A stretch of 64,000 bases of DNA from Trinickia symbiotica. GTDB lineage: Bacteria > Pseudomonadota > Gammaproteobacteria > Burkholderiales > Burkholderiaceae. Positions 19,936-28,890 of this stretch are shown one piece after another (the first letter of the stretch is position 1; each line of letters starts with the position of its first letter). Location: contig NZ_PTIR01000007.1 in NCBI RefSeq assembly GCF_002934455.1, positions 62,001 through 126,000 on the forward strand. Direction: 5' to 3'. The notes under the pieces were generated by a model. It ran no database searches, was not told where the DNA came from, and saw nothing but the letters and a program-made list of their open reading frames with translations. Made by a program: the position numbers and the translations under genes.

Positions 19936-20850
19936 TTAGGCCATGTGGCCAGAGGCCACTGATCTCGACGATTCGCCGACTTCCATCGGCGCGTCACGGT
20001 GCCGCACGATAACCGTTGCTTCGCGAGCGAGACGTGCGGCGAGCGTCTCCGCGATGAATACCGATCGGTGCTGCCCCCCCGTGCAACCGATCGCGATCGT
20101 CAGGTAGCTGCGGTTGTCGTCGCGAAACCTCGGCAGCCATTTCAGGACGAACGAACGGATGTCGTCGATCATTTCATGCACGATCGGCAACGCATCCAGA
20201 TACTCGATGACGGCCTCGTCGCGCCCCGTCAGTGGACGCAACCGGTGGTCGTAATAGGGATTCGGCAACGCGCGCACGTCGAAGACGAAATCGGCATCGA
20301 GCGGCAGGCCGCGCTTGAAGCCGAACGATTCGAACATCAGCAGCAGCCCTTCACGCTCGTCTTCGATGAAGCTCTTGACCCAGGCGCGCAACACGTTCGC
20401 GCGCAGGTTGCTCGTGTCGATCTGGTGGCCGAACTCGGCAAGCGGCGCGACGAGCTCGCGCTCACGCTCGATCGCCTCCTCGAGCGACGCCATGAGCCCG
20501 ATGTCGGCGTCGCGCGCGGGAGGTCCCGATAGAGGATGGCGCCGCCGCGTTTCGGAGAAGCGTTGAATCAGTGCTTGAGTGCTCGCGTTGAGAAACAGCA
20601 CGCGCACATGGTGCTCGCTCGCGAGATCGCGAATGATGCCGGGCATTTCGTCGAGTGAGGCGCTCGAGCGCGCGTCGATGGCGACGGCGAGCCGTTCGTG
20701 ACATTCCTCGCCGTTCGCGAGGAATTGCGCGAGCTCGGGCAAAAAGCGCGGCGGCAGATTGTCGACGCAATAGTAGCCCGCGTCCGCGAGCGCGTTCAAT
20801 GCGACGGATTTGCCGGAGCCGGAGATGCCGGTGATCAGAACAATGCGCAT
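19936..20850 (-). CDS. rapZ: RNase adapter protein RapZ
   Basis: A 304-residue P-loop protein. In enterobacteria it binds the GlmZ sRNA and hands it to RNase E, tuning glucosamine-6-phosphate synthesis. Walker A is GISGSGKS at residues 8-15. Other markers are [13 protein letters not shown], the Walker-B-like [24 protein letters not shown], and the C-terminal domain with [22 protein letters not shown] and [22 protein letters not shown]. It belongs to the conserved rpoN-ptsN-rapZ neighbourhood, here with hprK directly upstream. Confidence 0.95.
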   Translation of the reverse strand: MRIVLITGISGSGKSVALNALADAGYYCVDNLPPRFLPELAQFLANGEECHERLAVAIDARSSASLDEMPGIIRDLASEHHVRVLFLNASTQALIQRFSETRRRHPLSGPPARDADIGLMASLEEAIERERELVAPLAEFGHQIDTSNLRANVLRAWVKSFIEDEREGLLLMFESFGFKRGLPLDADFVFDVRALPNPYYDHRLRPLTGRDEAVIEYLDALPIVHEMIDDIRSFVLKWLPRFRDDNRSYLTIAIGCTGGQHRSVFIAETLAARLAREATVIVRHRDAPMEVGESSRSVASGHMA

Positions 20851-20920
20851 GGAGGATGACCCGTTCGTTTCATCATAGCACCTGGTTCCGGCTCTATCGC
20901 GAGCCGCCGCTTCGCGCGCG

Positions 20921-21889
20921 TCACATCAGCTTGCCGGGAAGTTGACTGTCCGGATCCTGCATGGCGAGACGCTGACGGTCCATGAAATCGCGCAGCGTAT
21001 CGATGCCGCGAAGCTGCAGAATCGTGTTGCGCACGGCTGCCTCGACGAGCACGGCAAGGTTGCGACCCGCCGCCACCTGGATCGTGACCTTGCTGATCGG
21101 CAGGCCGAGCACGTCGACGGTCTGGCTCTCGAGCGGCAGCCGCTGAAACTCGCCATCGGGCCGACGCACGAGCTGGACGATGAGCTTCAACTTCATCTTC
21201 CGCCGCACAGCGGTCTCACCGAAGATCGTCTTGATGTCGAGCAGGCCGAGGCCGCGAACTTCCAGCAGGTTTTGCAAAAGCGGCGGGCAGCGCCCCTCGA
21301 CGAAGTCCGGGCCGAGGCGCACGAAGTCGACGGCATCGTCCGCGACGAGCCCGTGCCCGCGGCTGATCAGCTCGAGGCCGAGCTCGCTCTTGCCGAGGCC
21401 CGAATCGCCGGTCAGCAGCACGCCCATGCCCAGGATGTCGAGGAACACGCCGTGCAGCGTCGCGCGCGGCGCGAGAATGCGCGACATGTAAAGCCGCAGA
21501 TTGTCGATGACGGCCGCCGCTGACATCGGCGTCGTGAAGAGCGGCGTCGACGAACGCGTACATCGCAGCACGAGCTCAGGCGGTGCCGGCACGCCCCCGG
21601 CCACGACGAGAAACGGCGGCTCGAGCGCGATCAGCTCGGCCATGTGGCGCGAGCGGTCTTCGTCGGTCTGACGTTGGTAGTAGTAGATTTCGGCTTCGCC
21701 GAGCACCTGGATCCGGTTTGGGTGGATGAGGTTCAGGTGGCCGACGAGGTCGGCGCTCGAAGTCGCATTCGCGACCGTCTCCGCCGAAAAACCGCGTTCC
21801 CAGCCCTCATGCCCCGTCAGCCAGCTCAGCTTGAGTGAGGTGGCGTTGTCGTCGAAGATGCTCTGGGCGTTGATGCTGGATGTATCCAT
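20921..21889 (-). CDS. hprK: HPr kinase/phosphorylase
   Basis: Phosphorylates and dephosphorylates a serine of HPr/NPr phosphocarriers. The 322-residue protein has an N-terminal domain (about 1-130), then the catalytic domain with Walker [15 protein letters not shown] and the HPrK signature [32 protein letters not shown] region. The capping motif [16 protein letters not shown] is present. In betaproteobacteria hprK sits between ptsN and rapZ, as here, and connects the nitrogen PTS to regulation rather than to sugar uptake. Confidence 0.96.
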   Translation of the reverse strand: MDTSSINAQSIFDDNATSLKLSWLTGHEGWERGFSAETVANATSSADLVGHLNLIHPNRIQVLGEAEIYYYQRQTDEDRSRHMAELIALEPPFLVVAGGVPAPPELVLRCTRSSTPLFTTPMSAAAVIDNLRLYMSRILAPRATLHGVFLDILGMGVLLTGDSGLGKSELGLELISRGHGLVADDAVDFVRLGPDFVEGRCPPLLQNLLEVRGLGLLDIKTIFGETAVRRKMKLKLIVQLVRRPDGEFQRLPLESQTVDVLGLPISKVTIQVAAGRNLAVLVEAAVRNTILQLRGIDTLRDFMDRQRLAMQDPDSQLPGKLM

Positions 21890-22017
21890 GTATCGCTGGC
21901 TCCTGGTTGGGCCGCATGAGACCGCCTCACGCTGGACGCGCGCGGCTGGGCCCTTGCCGAGTCACCGGCTGCAAGCGCCTCCTGCACCGCGTGCGTGGCG
22001 CGCGGGCCGTGACAGTG

Positions 22018-22473
22018 TCAAGGGTGCCACTCAGTGATCAGCCGATGCAACTCCTCGCGGCTCGCTTCGTTATGCAGCCGCTCGCGTGTTTCGCGATCGG
22101 ACAGCAGTTGCGCGATTTCCGAAAGAATTTCGAGATGCTGCTGCGTGGCCTGTTCGGGCACGAGCAGAAAAATCAGCAACGAAACCGGTTGTCCGTCGGG
22201 CGATTCGAACGGGATCGGCTGCTCGAGGCGCACGAAGGCCGCGAGCGGATGCTTGAGCCCCTTGATCCGGCCGTGCGGGATCGCGACGCCTTCGCCGAGC
22301 CCTGTCGAGCCGAGCCGCTCGCGCGCGAACAGATTGTCCGTGACCGCGCTGCGCGCGATGCCGTTCTGGTTTTCGAAGATAAGCCCTGCTTGCTCGAAGA
22401 CGCGTTTCTTGCTGGTGACGGAAAGTCCGATAACGACGTTATCGAGGGGAAGGAATTTGGCTAAACGATTCAT
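22018..22473 (-). CDS. ptsN: PTS IIA-like nitrogen regulatory protein PtsN
   Basis: EIIA-Ntr, the terminal phosphoacceptor of the regulatory nitrogen PTS, which adjusts potassium transport and sigma-54-related processes. The 151-residue protein starts MNRLAKFLPLDNVVIGLSVTSKKRV. The phosphorylatable His is in LGEGVAIPHGRIKGL, and the FLLVPEQATQQHLEILSEIAQLLSD block follows. The start at 22473 is chosen by homology; the in-frame ATG at 22515 adds a basic, atypical extension. It is upstream of hprK and downstream of hpf and rpoN. Confidence 0.96.
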   Translation of the reverse strand: MNRLAKFLPLDNVVIGLSVTSKKRVFEQAGLIFENQNGIARSAVTDNLFARERLGSTGLGEGVAIPHGRIKGLKHPLAAFVRLEQPIPFESPDGQPVSLLIFLLVPEQATQQHLEILSEIAQLLSDRETRERLHNEASREELHRLITEWHP

Positions 22474-22875
22474 GTTGGCAGGCTTGACGCGTCGCCTGTG
22501 CGCTCCTCGCGGCAACTGACTGGTTGTCCATTTTCGGCCTTGCCCGGCGGATCATGGACGCATGGCCCTGACTTCGCGAATGGCAACTCGGCCGGCTGCC
22601 CCATCAAAATTACCGTCACATTATAGATCAGGCCCATTCAATGTTGCATCGCGGCAACCGCAATGTTGCATGCATTATGCTGGGTGGCGCGCTTTTCGCG
22701 CAATGCCGCGCGCATCGGCCCTGCCGGCGCATCGGTGGGAGGCCGCCACGGGGGCGGCCCGCTCCAGCGGCCGGAACGAAAAAACCGCCCGAATCCGGGC
22801 GGTTTTCGCGGGAAACCCGCGCTTTGCGCGGGAGAGCGGCGGGCGCCGACGCGGGCGCCTCGTGCCGCGTCCGGC
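22474..22875. other. Intergenic region between hpf and ptsN
   Basis: About 400 nt without a supported gene. It contains the strong hpf terminator (22777-22806), a second hairpin CGCGGG-AAA-CCCGCG at 22807-22821, and an AT-rich stretch near 22605-22680 that may hold the ptsN promoter. Confidence 0.6.
22777..22806 (-). terminator. Rho-independent terminator after hpf
   Basis: On the minus strand AAAACCGCCCG pairs with CGGGCGGTTTT (11 bp, 4-nt loop) and runs into TTTTTTCG. It lies about 70 nt beyond the hpf stop. This is a strong intrinsic terminator separating hpf from ptsN-hprK-rapZ. Confidence 0.92.
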
Positions 22876-23232
22876 TTATTGCTGCGGTTGCTCGCCGACC
22901 GATAGCTCCTGATGCTTGATCGGCGCGTGCTGGTGCTCTTGAATGCGCCCCTTGTGGCGGACGACCTGCCGATCGAGACGATCGACCATGAGATCGATGG
23001 CGGCGTAGAGATCGCCGTTGGCACTTTCGATGAAGATGTCCTTGCCCTTCAGGTGGAGGTTGATTTCAACCTTTTGCCGCTTATCCTTTTCTTTCTGATT
23101 GTCGACCGAGAGGACCACATTGCCATCGATCACCTGATCGAAGTGTCGTAGCACCTTGTCGAGCTTGGTGATCACGTATTCCCGCAGCGCGGGCGTGACT
23201 TCGAGATGGCGTCCACTGATCTTCAGATTCAT
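22876..23232 (-). CDS. hpf: Ribosome hibernation-promoting factor
   Basis: A 118-residue HPF/YfiA-family protein that binds the small subunit and promotes inactive ribosome dimers or stabilises idle ribosomes. It starts [32 protein letters not shown] and contains the conserved [18 protein letters not shown] helix. The C-terminal tail is short, as in the short HPF form. The start at 23232 follows homologues and is about 10 nt after a GGAG; an ATG at 23310 would add a non-conserved tail. It lies directly downstream of rpoN, the classic position. Confidence 0.95.
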   Translation of the reverse strand: MNLKISGRHLEVTPALREYVITKLDKVLRHFDQVIDGNVVLSVDNQKEKDKRQKVEINLHLKGKDIFIESANGDLYAAIDLMVDRLDRQVVRHKGRIQEHQHAPIKHQELSVGEQPQQ

Positions 23233-23413
23233 AGTGCTCTCCAAACGAATGGCCGCCTGACACCTTTGGTGCGGCAAAACCGGTCGGGAGCGGCCCGCTC
23301 GAATCATCACCCCGTGTGATCGACGAGCGGCGGGTCGTATCGGCCGGCCATTTGCGCCAACAGCATCGCGGCCGGAAACGCTCGATCCGCCCGGAACATC
23401 CGGTGCGGCGAGC

Positions 23414-24919
23414 TCAAAGAGACTTACGCAGATTCACTGCCGGGATCTTGAGCGCTTCGCGGTATTTCGCCACTGTCCGGCGTGCCACCACGAAGCCCTG
23501 TTCCGCCAGCAGTTCGGCTATGCGGCTGTCTGAAAGAGGCGTCTTCGAGTCTTCTGCTCCTATCAGTTGCTTGATGAGCGCGCGAATGGCCGTCGACGAG
23601 GCCGCGCCCCCCGTATCGGTCGACACGTGCGAACCAAAGAAGAACTTGAACTCGAGCGTTCCGAACGGGGTAAGCATGTACTTCCCCGTCGTGACACGTG
23701 AGACGGTCGACTCGTGCAGGCCCAGCGTATCAGCTATTTCCCGCAAAACCAAGGGGCGCATGGCGATTTCGCCGTGCGCGAAAAAGTTCTTCTGGCGCTC
23801 GACAATCGCCTGCGCGACGCGCAGGATCGTCTCGAAACGCTGTTGAATGTTTTTGATGAGCCAGCGCGCCTCCTGCAACTGCTGACGCAACGAGCCGCTG
23901 CCTGGATCGCCGCGGTTGTTGCGCAGGATGTTCGCATAGAGATGGTTGATTCGAAGGCGCGGCACCACCTCGGGATTCAACTCGGCTTGCCAGCCCTGCG
24001 TCGTCCTTCTGACGATGATGTCGGGCACCACGTAATCGGCTTCCGCCTTGCCATAGGCCGCCCCTGGGAACGGCTCGAGCGAGCGGATCAGCGCGTGCGC
24101 GTCGCGCAAGGCATCGTCGCTTGCCTTCAGCTGCTTTTTCAGGCGCGTGAAGTCGCGTGCGGCCAGCAGCTCGAGATGATGCGCGGCGATTTCGAGCGCA
24201 AGCTTGCGCGTGGCGCTATCGGGCAGGCGCAAGAGCTGCAACTTCAAGCATTCAGAGGCCGAGCGCGCGCCCACGCCGGCCGGATCGAAGCTTTGCAGCA
24301 GCGCGAGCGCCGCGGACAGCTCGTCGAGATCGACCTCCAGCTCTTCCGGTATGTCGGCGAGCACTTCATCGAGCGACGACGTCAGGTAGCCGTCGTCGTC
24401 GAGCGATTCGATGAGGAAGGTGACGAGTGCCCGATCGCGGGGACCCGCCTGGGTAACGCGCAGTTGCGCCATGAGATGGTCGCGCAGCGTCGTCGTCGAT
24501 TCGTGGATCTGTAGCGGCGGCAAGTCGTCGTCGTCGGACGAGGGGGCCGAGCGGCCGTAATCGTCGAGATTCCACTGCGACGCATCGGCGTTGTCGGATG
24601 ACGACAGTCCGTTGTATTCGTCGGTCGCTGCCGGCTCAGCGCCGTCGGCGCGATCCGATTCGGTCGCGGGCGCCGAGCCGCTCATCGGCTCAGCCGCGGC
24701 GGGCGCGGGGGTCTGGGCGATGACCGAGCCGTCCGCGGCGACCCGCAGCGGGCTCGCAATCCATTCGTCCTCGGTCTCGAGCAGCGGATTTTGCGCGCAC
24801 GCCGTCGCGACCTCCTGCTGGAGTTCGAGCGTCGACAACTGGAGCAGCCGGATGGACTGCTGCAGCTGCGGCGTGAGCGCAAGATGCTGCGATAGGCGGA
24901 GTTGGAGGCTGGCTTTCAT
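23414..24919 (-). CDS. rpoN: RNA polymerase sigma-54 factor
   Basis: The alternative sigma factor for enhancer-dependent promoters (nitrogen, motility, stress). The 501-residue protein has the Gln/Leu-rich region [34 protein letters not shown]. An acidic region II follows at about 60-145. The core-binding domain has [19 protein letters not shown]. The C-terminal helix-turn-helix is [19 protein letters not shown]. The near-terminal RpoN box, normally [10 protein letters not shown], is [12 protein letters not shown] here. It lies between lptB and hpf on the same strand. Confidence 0.97.
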   Translation of the reverse strand: MKASLQLRLSQHLALTPQLQQSIRLLQLSTLELQQEVATACAQNPLLETEDEWIASPLRVAADGSVIAQTPAPAAAEPMSGSAPATESDRADGAEPAATDEYNGLSSSDNADASQWNLDDYGRSAPSSDDDDLPPLQIHESTTTLRDHLMAQLRVTQAGPRDRALVTFLIESLDDDGYLTSSLDEVLADIPEELEVDLDELSAALALLQSFDPAGVGARSASECLKLQLLRLPDSATRKLALEIAAHHLELLAARDFTRLKKQLKASDDALRDAHALIRSLEPFPGAAYGKAEADYVVPDIIVRRTTQGWQAELNPEVVPRLRINHLYANILRNNRGDPGSGSLRQQLQEARWLIKNIQQRFETILRVAQAIVERQKNFFAHGEIAMRPLVLREIADTLGLHESTVSRVTTGKYMLTPFGTLEFKFFFGSHVSTDTGGAASSTAIRALIKQLIGAEDSKTPLSDSRIAELLAEQGFVVARRTVAKYREALKIPAVNLRKSL

Positions 24920-25060
24920 GGCGGTTGGCTTTCATTGTAGAGACTTTGCCATCGGCGCGAAACCTCGATGACGCAGTGCTCGACTATCCCGGAAGGGGGA
25001 GTGCCGGGCTCCATGTGGCCCCGAAAACCCCGGGTCCGCAGGCTGGCGCGGCTCGGCCGG

Positions 25061-25085
25061 CGGCGCGGCGCGGCGCGGCGCGGCG
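25061..25085. repeat. (CGGCG)5 tandem repeat upstream of rpoN
   Basis: Five perfect tandem copies of CGGCG, ending in a G-run, in the 220-nt gap between lptB and rpoN. A simple repeat of this kind could vary in length by slippage. It may lie in the rpoN 5' region. Confidence 0.8.
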
Positions 25086-25139
25086 CGGGGGGAGGTCGGG
25101 TCAGGGCCGCGCCGCCTCGCGTCGGCCCCACGCGTCCCG

Positions 25140-25946
25140 TTACATCCGGAAGTGCTCGCCGAGGTAGACGCGCCGGACGCTCTCGTTCTCGATGATCTCG
25201 CGCGGGGCCCCCGCTGCGAGTACGCTGCCGTCGCTGATGATGTAGGCGTGATCGCAGATGCCAAGCGTTTCGCGCACGTTGTGGTCGGTGATGAGCACCC
25301 CGATATTGCGCTGCTTGAGGAATTTGACGATTTTCTGGATTTCGAGCACGGCGATGGGATCGACACCCGCGAACGGCTCGTCGAGCAGAATGAAACTCGG
25401 ATTCGTCGCCAGCGCGCGCGCGATTTCGACGCGGCGCCGCTCGCCGCCCGACAGCGAAAGCGCCGGATTCTCGCGCAGATGCGCGATTTGCAGCTCGTCG
25501 AGCAGCGCTTCCGTGCGAGCCTCGATGGCAGACTTCGAGAGCCGCTTGCCGTTTTCATCGGTTTGCAGCTCGAGCACGGCACGGATGTTCTGCTCGACCG
25601 TCAGTTTGCGGAACACCGAGGCCTCCTGGGGAAGGTAGGAGAGTCCGAGCGCCGCGCGCTTGTGAATCGGCATGAGGCTGATCGAATTGCCGTCGAGCAC
25701 GATTTCGCCGGCGTCGAGCGGCACGAGCCCGACGATCATGTAGAACGACGTCGTCTTGCCGGCGCCGTTCGGCCCGAGCAGGCCGACGACTTCGCCGCTC
25801 TTCACGTCGAGCGACACGTCCTTGACGACGGTGCGCGAGCCATAGCGTTTCCTCAGATTGCGCACGACGAGCGAGCTCGTCGCCTTGGCAGGCTCGCTCC
25901 GAGGAGTGGCGACAGCCTGTGCGGCGGTGCTGGAGAGCGTGTTCAC
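25140..25946 (-). CDS. lptB: LPS export ABC transporter ATPase LptB
   Basis: The cytoplasmic ATPase driving LPS extraction from the inner membrane together with LptF/LptG/LptC. From the GTG start (overlapping the lptA stop by 4 nt) it has 268 residues. Walker A is GPNGAGKTT, Q-loop region YLPQEASVFRKLTVEQNI, signature LSGGERRRVEIARAL, Walker B FILLDEPFAGVDP and H-loop ITDHNVRETL. A Ser/Ala-rich extension of about 25 residues precedes the ABC domain. It is part of the lptC-lptA-lptB overlap chain. Confidence 0.96.
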   Translation of the reverse strand: MNTLSSTAAQAVATPRSEPAKATSSLVVRNLRKRYGSRTVVKDVSLDVKSGEVVGLLGPNGAGKTTSFYMIVGLVPLDAGEIVLDGNSISLMPIHKRAALGLSYLPQEASVFRKLTVEQNIRAVLELQTDENGKRLSKSAIEARTEALLDELQIAHLRENPALSLSGGERRRVEIARALATNPSFILLDEPFAGVDPIAVLEIQKIVKFLKQRNIGVLITDHNVRETLGICDHAYIISDGSVLAAGAPREIIENESVRRVYLGEHFRM

Positions 25947-26629
25947 TGCTGCGGTGTTCCTTGAATGCCGGCGGCCGGCGCGAGCGTCGCCGAAGCGCCG
26001 CCAAGCGGGGGCGGCGCGCCGTTGCGCGGCGCGAGCATGGCGCGCACGCGGCCGGTCGGGTTGCCGGGGCTCGCCACGTCCTTGCCGGCCTTGGCCGTAT
26101 AGAAGTCGGTTTGCCCGTCGTAGGTGATGACGCTGCCGTGGACCGTGTCCATCACCGTCGAGAGGCCCTGCAATCGACGCACGGTCGCATTCGTCGTGAG
26201 CGTCGTCAAGTCCTGCTTGCCGTCATAGTCGATCTTCTCGGCGGTGCCGTCGATGTACTCGTCGACGCCGTCGCGTTTTTGCCGGAAATAGGCGAGATCG
26301 GTACTGCCCTTGTTCATCGTGCCCGTCGCGTATTGATACCCCTCGGGATCCTGGTGGACCGCGACGCGATCGGCTCTGATGACGATCGTGCCCTTCGTCG
26401 CGACGACGTGACCCGTAAAGATCGTGAGCTGCTTCAGGTCGTCGTACGTCATGTTGTCCGCTTCGATGTTGAGCGGCTTGTCGCGGTCCGCGCGTTCGGC
26501 GTGCGCGCGCGGCGAGAGCGTCGCGCATGCGAGCGCGGCGAGCATCGCCGCGAGAAACGCGCGCGTGCGATGTGGCCCGTGGAAAAAGGACGTTTCGTTC
26601 ATGCGGTCCATACGTAAGGACGGGGTCAC
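25943..26629 (-). CDS. lptA: LPS transport periplasmic protein LptA
   Basis: Forms the periplasmic beta-jellyroll bridge carrying LPS from LptC to LptD. An N-terminal signal peptide ends near PRAHA, followed by KPLNIEADNMTYDDLKQLTIFTGHVVATKGT, the conserved OstA/LptA start, and YDGQTDFYTAK near the end. A Pro/Gly/Ala-rich tail completes the protein. The GTG at 26629 overlaps the lptC stop as GTGA, the same arrangement as at the lptA-lptB junction, and is preferred. ATGs at 26611 and 26602 are alternatives. Confidence 0.93.
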   Translation of the reverse strand: MTPSLRMDRMNETSFFHGPHRTRAFLAAMLAALACATLSPRAHAERADRDKPLNIEADNMTYDDLKQLTIFTGHVVATKGTIVIRADRVAVHQDPEGYQYATGTMNKGSTDLAYFRQKRDGVDEYIDGTAEKIDYDGKQDLTTLTTNATVRRLQGLSTVMDTVHGSVITYDGQTDFYTAKAGKDVASPGNPTGRVRAMLAPRNGAPPPLGGASATLAPAAGIQGTPQQ

Positions 26630-27225
26630 TTCGCCTTGGCCCCGGAAGCGTCCGATGCGGCAATGTTTCCGCGGACGTTCCCGAATAGCTGCATGACCCG
26701 GGTGACATTGTTGTAATTCATTGCGTTGGCCGTCGTGATCGACAGGCCGCGCCGCAGTTTAACCGGCTTTTCGGTCTCGATGACGTCGTCGTTGACGAGC
26801 ACGCGAAAGTGCGAGGAATCGGCCTGCATTTCGGGATCGCCGTAGCCCGGCGCGCGCAGGATGCGCGCGTGGTCGTAGAGATCGACGATCGACGCGTCGG
26901 CATTCACGGTGCCGCGCTCGCCCGTGGCCGTCACGATCGGCTTGCCGGGCTGGAATGCGCGGATGGCCGGGTGCGTGAGGTCGCTGTTGTCGTCGTCCTC
27001 GTAATGGATCATCTTCGTCGCCGTGAGCCGGTACTGTGTCGCGCCCGATTGATCGAGCTCCGAAACCGAGAAGCTTTCGGCGAAATAGTCGGGCGAATGC
27101 GTCTTCGCCCGCTCGGCGCCCTCGCTCGCGGGCGGCCGCGTGGCCTGGAGCAACCAGTAGGTCCCGCCCGCGAGGGCGGTCATCGCGATTAACGAGATCA
27201 GCGAAGTGAGCCGCGTAGCGTTCAT
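26626..27225 (-). CDS. lptC: LPS export protein LptC
   Basis: A bitopic inner-membrane protein that passes LPS from the LptB2FG transporter to LptA. The 199-residue protein has one N-terminal membrane segment (LISLIAMTALAGGTYWLLQ, residues 8-26). A periplasmic jellyroll follows with DYFAESFSVSELDQSGATQYRLTATKMIHYEDDD and LIDLYDHARILRAPG-type strands. Its ATG overlaps the kdsC stop by 4 nt and its stop overlaps lptA, so kdsD-kdsC-lptC-lptA-lptB read as one tightly coupled operon. Confidence 0.95.
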   Translation of the reverse strand: MNATRLTSLISLIAMTALAGGTYWLLQATRPPASEGAERAKTHSPDYFAESFSVSELDQSGATQYRLTATKMIHYEDDDNSDLTHPAIRAFQPGKPIVTATGERGTVNADASIVDLYDHARILRAPGYGDPEMQADSSHFRVLVNDDVIETEKPVKLRRGLSITTANAMNYNNVTRVMQLFGNVRGNIAASDASGAKAK

Positions 27226-27770
27226 GCGCCGGGCGCTCCCAATGCAAGGGCGAGCATTTCGTCGTAGCGGTGCTGGGCCCGCAGGAGCACTTCGCAGACT
27301 TCACGGGCGGCGCCGTGGCCGCCGCGTGCTTGCGACACCCAGTGCGCGCGCGCGATGACTTCGGGATGCGAATTGGCCGGCGCGGCCGCGAAGCCGCATT
27401 GCACCATGACCCCGAGGTCGGGCCAGTCGTCGCCCATGTAGCCGCATACGTCGGGCGTGTGGCCCGTGGCGCGCAGCAGTTCCGCGAAGACGACGGCCTT
27501 GTTCGCGGCGCCTTGGTGGACATGCGAGATTTTCAGCTCCTGCGCGCGCCGCACGACGATCTCGGAGTGTCGGCCCGTGATGATCGCCGTTTCGATGCCG
27601 GCCTTGCGCAACAGGTTCAGGCCGTAGCCGTCCATGGAATTGAACGGTTTCATGTAATCGCCTTCGGCCGTGAACATGAGGCTGCCGTCGGTCAGCACTC
27701 CATCGACGTCGAAAATCATCAGCTTGACGCGGCTCGCGCGTTCGGCGGCCGTGAGCGGCGCAGCGGCCAT
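27222..27770 (-). CDS. kdsC: 3-deoxy-D-manno-octulosonate 8-phosphate phosphatase KdsC
   Basis: HAD-family phosphatase producing free Kdo from Kdo 8-phosphate for the LPS inner core. The 182-residue protein has HAD motif I IFDVDGVLTDGSL, GDYMKPFNSMDGYGLNLLRKAG, the motif II region AIITGRHSEIV, and motif III GYMGDDWPDLGVM. The ATG at 27770 overlaps the kdsD stop (TGATG). A longer in-frame extension toward 28301 lies inside kdsD and is a shadow. Confidence 0.96.
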   Translation of the reverse strand: MAAAPLTAAERASRVKLMIFDVDGVLTDGSLMFTAEGDYMKPFNSMDGYGLNLLRKAGIETAIITGRHSEIVVRRAQELKISHVHQGAANKAVVFAELLRATGHTPDVCGYMGDDWPDLGVMVQCGFAAAPANSHPEVIARAHWVSQARGGHGAAREVCEVLLRAQHRYDEMLALALGAPGA

Positions 27771-28753
27771 CAGATCACCTTCTTCGAAAACAGATCGTGC
27801 ATGTTGAGCGCGCCAATCAGCTTGCCCGCGTCGTCGACGACGAGCAACTGATTGATACGGTAGCGCTCCATCAACTCGACGGCCTCCACGGCGAGGTGAT
27901 CGGCCACGATCGTGCGCGGCCCGCGCGTCATCACCTCGATGATCGGCAGTTCGCGAAAATCGCCCGTGCGCTCGAGCACACGGCGCAGGTCGCCGTCGGT
28001 GAAGATGCCCGTCACGCGATCGCCGTCGTCGACGATCGCCGTCATTCCCATGCGCTTCGCCGTCAATTGGAAGAGGGCGTCGCTGACGGTTGCCGTGGTC
28101 GGCACCTTCGGGAGCTGATCGCCCGTGCGCATCACGTCGCGCACGTAGGTGAGCAGCCGCCGCCCCAACGCGCCGCCCGGGTGCGAGCGTGCGAAATCGT
28201 CGGGGCCGAAGCCGCGCGCGTCGAGCACCGCGACGGCGAGCGCATCGCCGAGCGCGAGCGCCGCCGTCGTGCTGGCCGTCGGCGCAAGATTCATCGGACA
28301 TGCCTCTTTCTCGACGCCCGAGTCCAGATGGACGTCCGCGAGCTTCGCGAGCGTCGATTCGGGGCGGCCCGTCATCGCGATCAGCTTGGCGCCGATGCGC
28401 TTGACGAGCGGCAGGATCTCGATGAGCTCTTCCGATTCGCCGGAATTCGAGACGGCAACGAAGACGTCGTCGGCCGTGACCATGCCGAGATCGCCGTGAC
28501 TGGCTTCAGCCGGGTGGACGAAGAAGGCCGGAGTGCCGGTGCTTGCAAACGTCGCGGCGAGCTTGCGCGCGACGTGGCCCGACTTGCCGATGCCCGAGAC
28601 GACGACGCGCCCTCTGCAGCCTAGCAATAGACCGACGGCGGCGACGAAGCCGCCGTCGATGCGCTCGGCGAGGGCGCGTACCGCATCGGCCTCGATGTCG
28701 AGCACGTTCCGGGCGAGCGCCACCGCCCGGTCGCCATTGATTTTCGCTATCAT
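27770..28753 (-). CDS. kdsD: Arabinose-5-phosphate isomerase KdsD (KpsF/GutQ)
   Basis: Converts ribulose 5-phosphate to arabinose 5-phosphate, the first Kdo precursor. The 327-residue protein has an N-terminal SIS domain (about 40-175) with VVVSGIGKSGHVARKLAATFASTGTPAFFVHPAEASHGDLGM and SNSGESEELIEIL. Two CBS domains follow (about 205-265 and 275-327), with FTDGDLRRVLE in the first and IGALNMHDLF in the second. It is first in the kds-lpt operon and divergent from the CPA2 antiporter gene. Confidence 0.96.
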   Translation of the reverse strand: MIAKINGDRAVALARNVLDIEADAVRALAERIDGGFVAAVGLLLGCRGRVVVSGIGKSGHVARKLAATFASTGTPAFFVHPAEASHGDLGMVTADDVFVAVSNSGESEELIEILPLVKRIGAKLIAMTGRPESTLAKLADVHLDSGVEKEACPMNLAPTASTTAALALGDALAVAVLDARGFGPDDFARSHPGGALGRRLLTYVRDVMRTGDQLPKVPTTATVSDALFQLTAKRMGMTAIVDDGDRVTGIFTDGDLRRVLERTGDFRELPIIEVMTRGPRTIVADHLAVEAVELMERYRINQLLVVDDAGKLIGALNMHDLFSKKVI

Positions 28754-28890
28754 TCGGCGAGTATAACAAAGGCGTTTGCCGCGCCGGACGCCGCCGGGGC
28801 CGAGCTAGGCGCACGGCGGGCCGGGGCGGCGCTTTCCTTCCAACGCGCGGCGCGGCTGTCGCAGATGAGACGAACGAGGACGCTTCGCAC

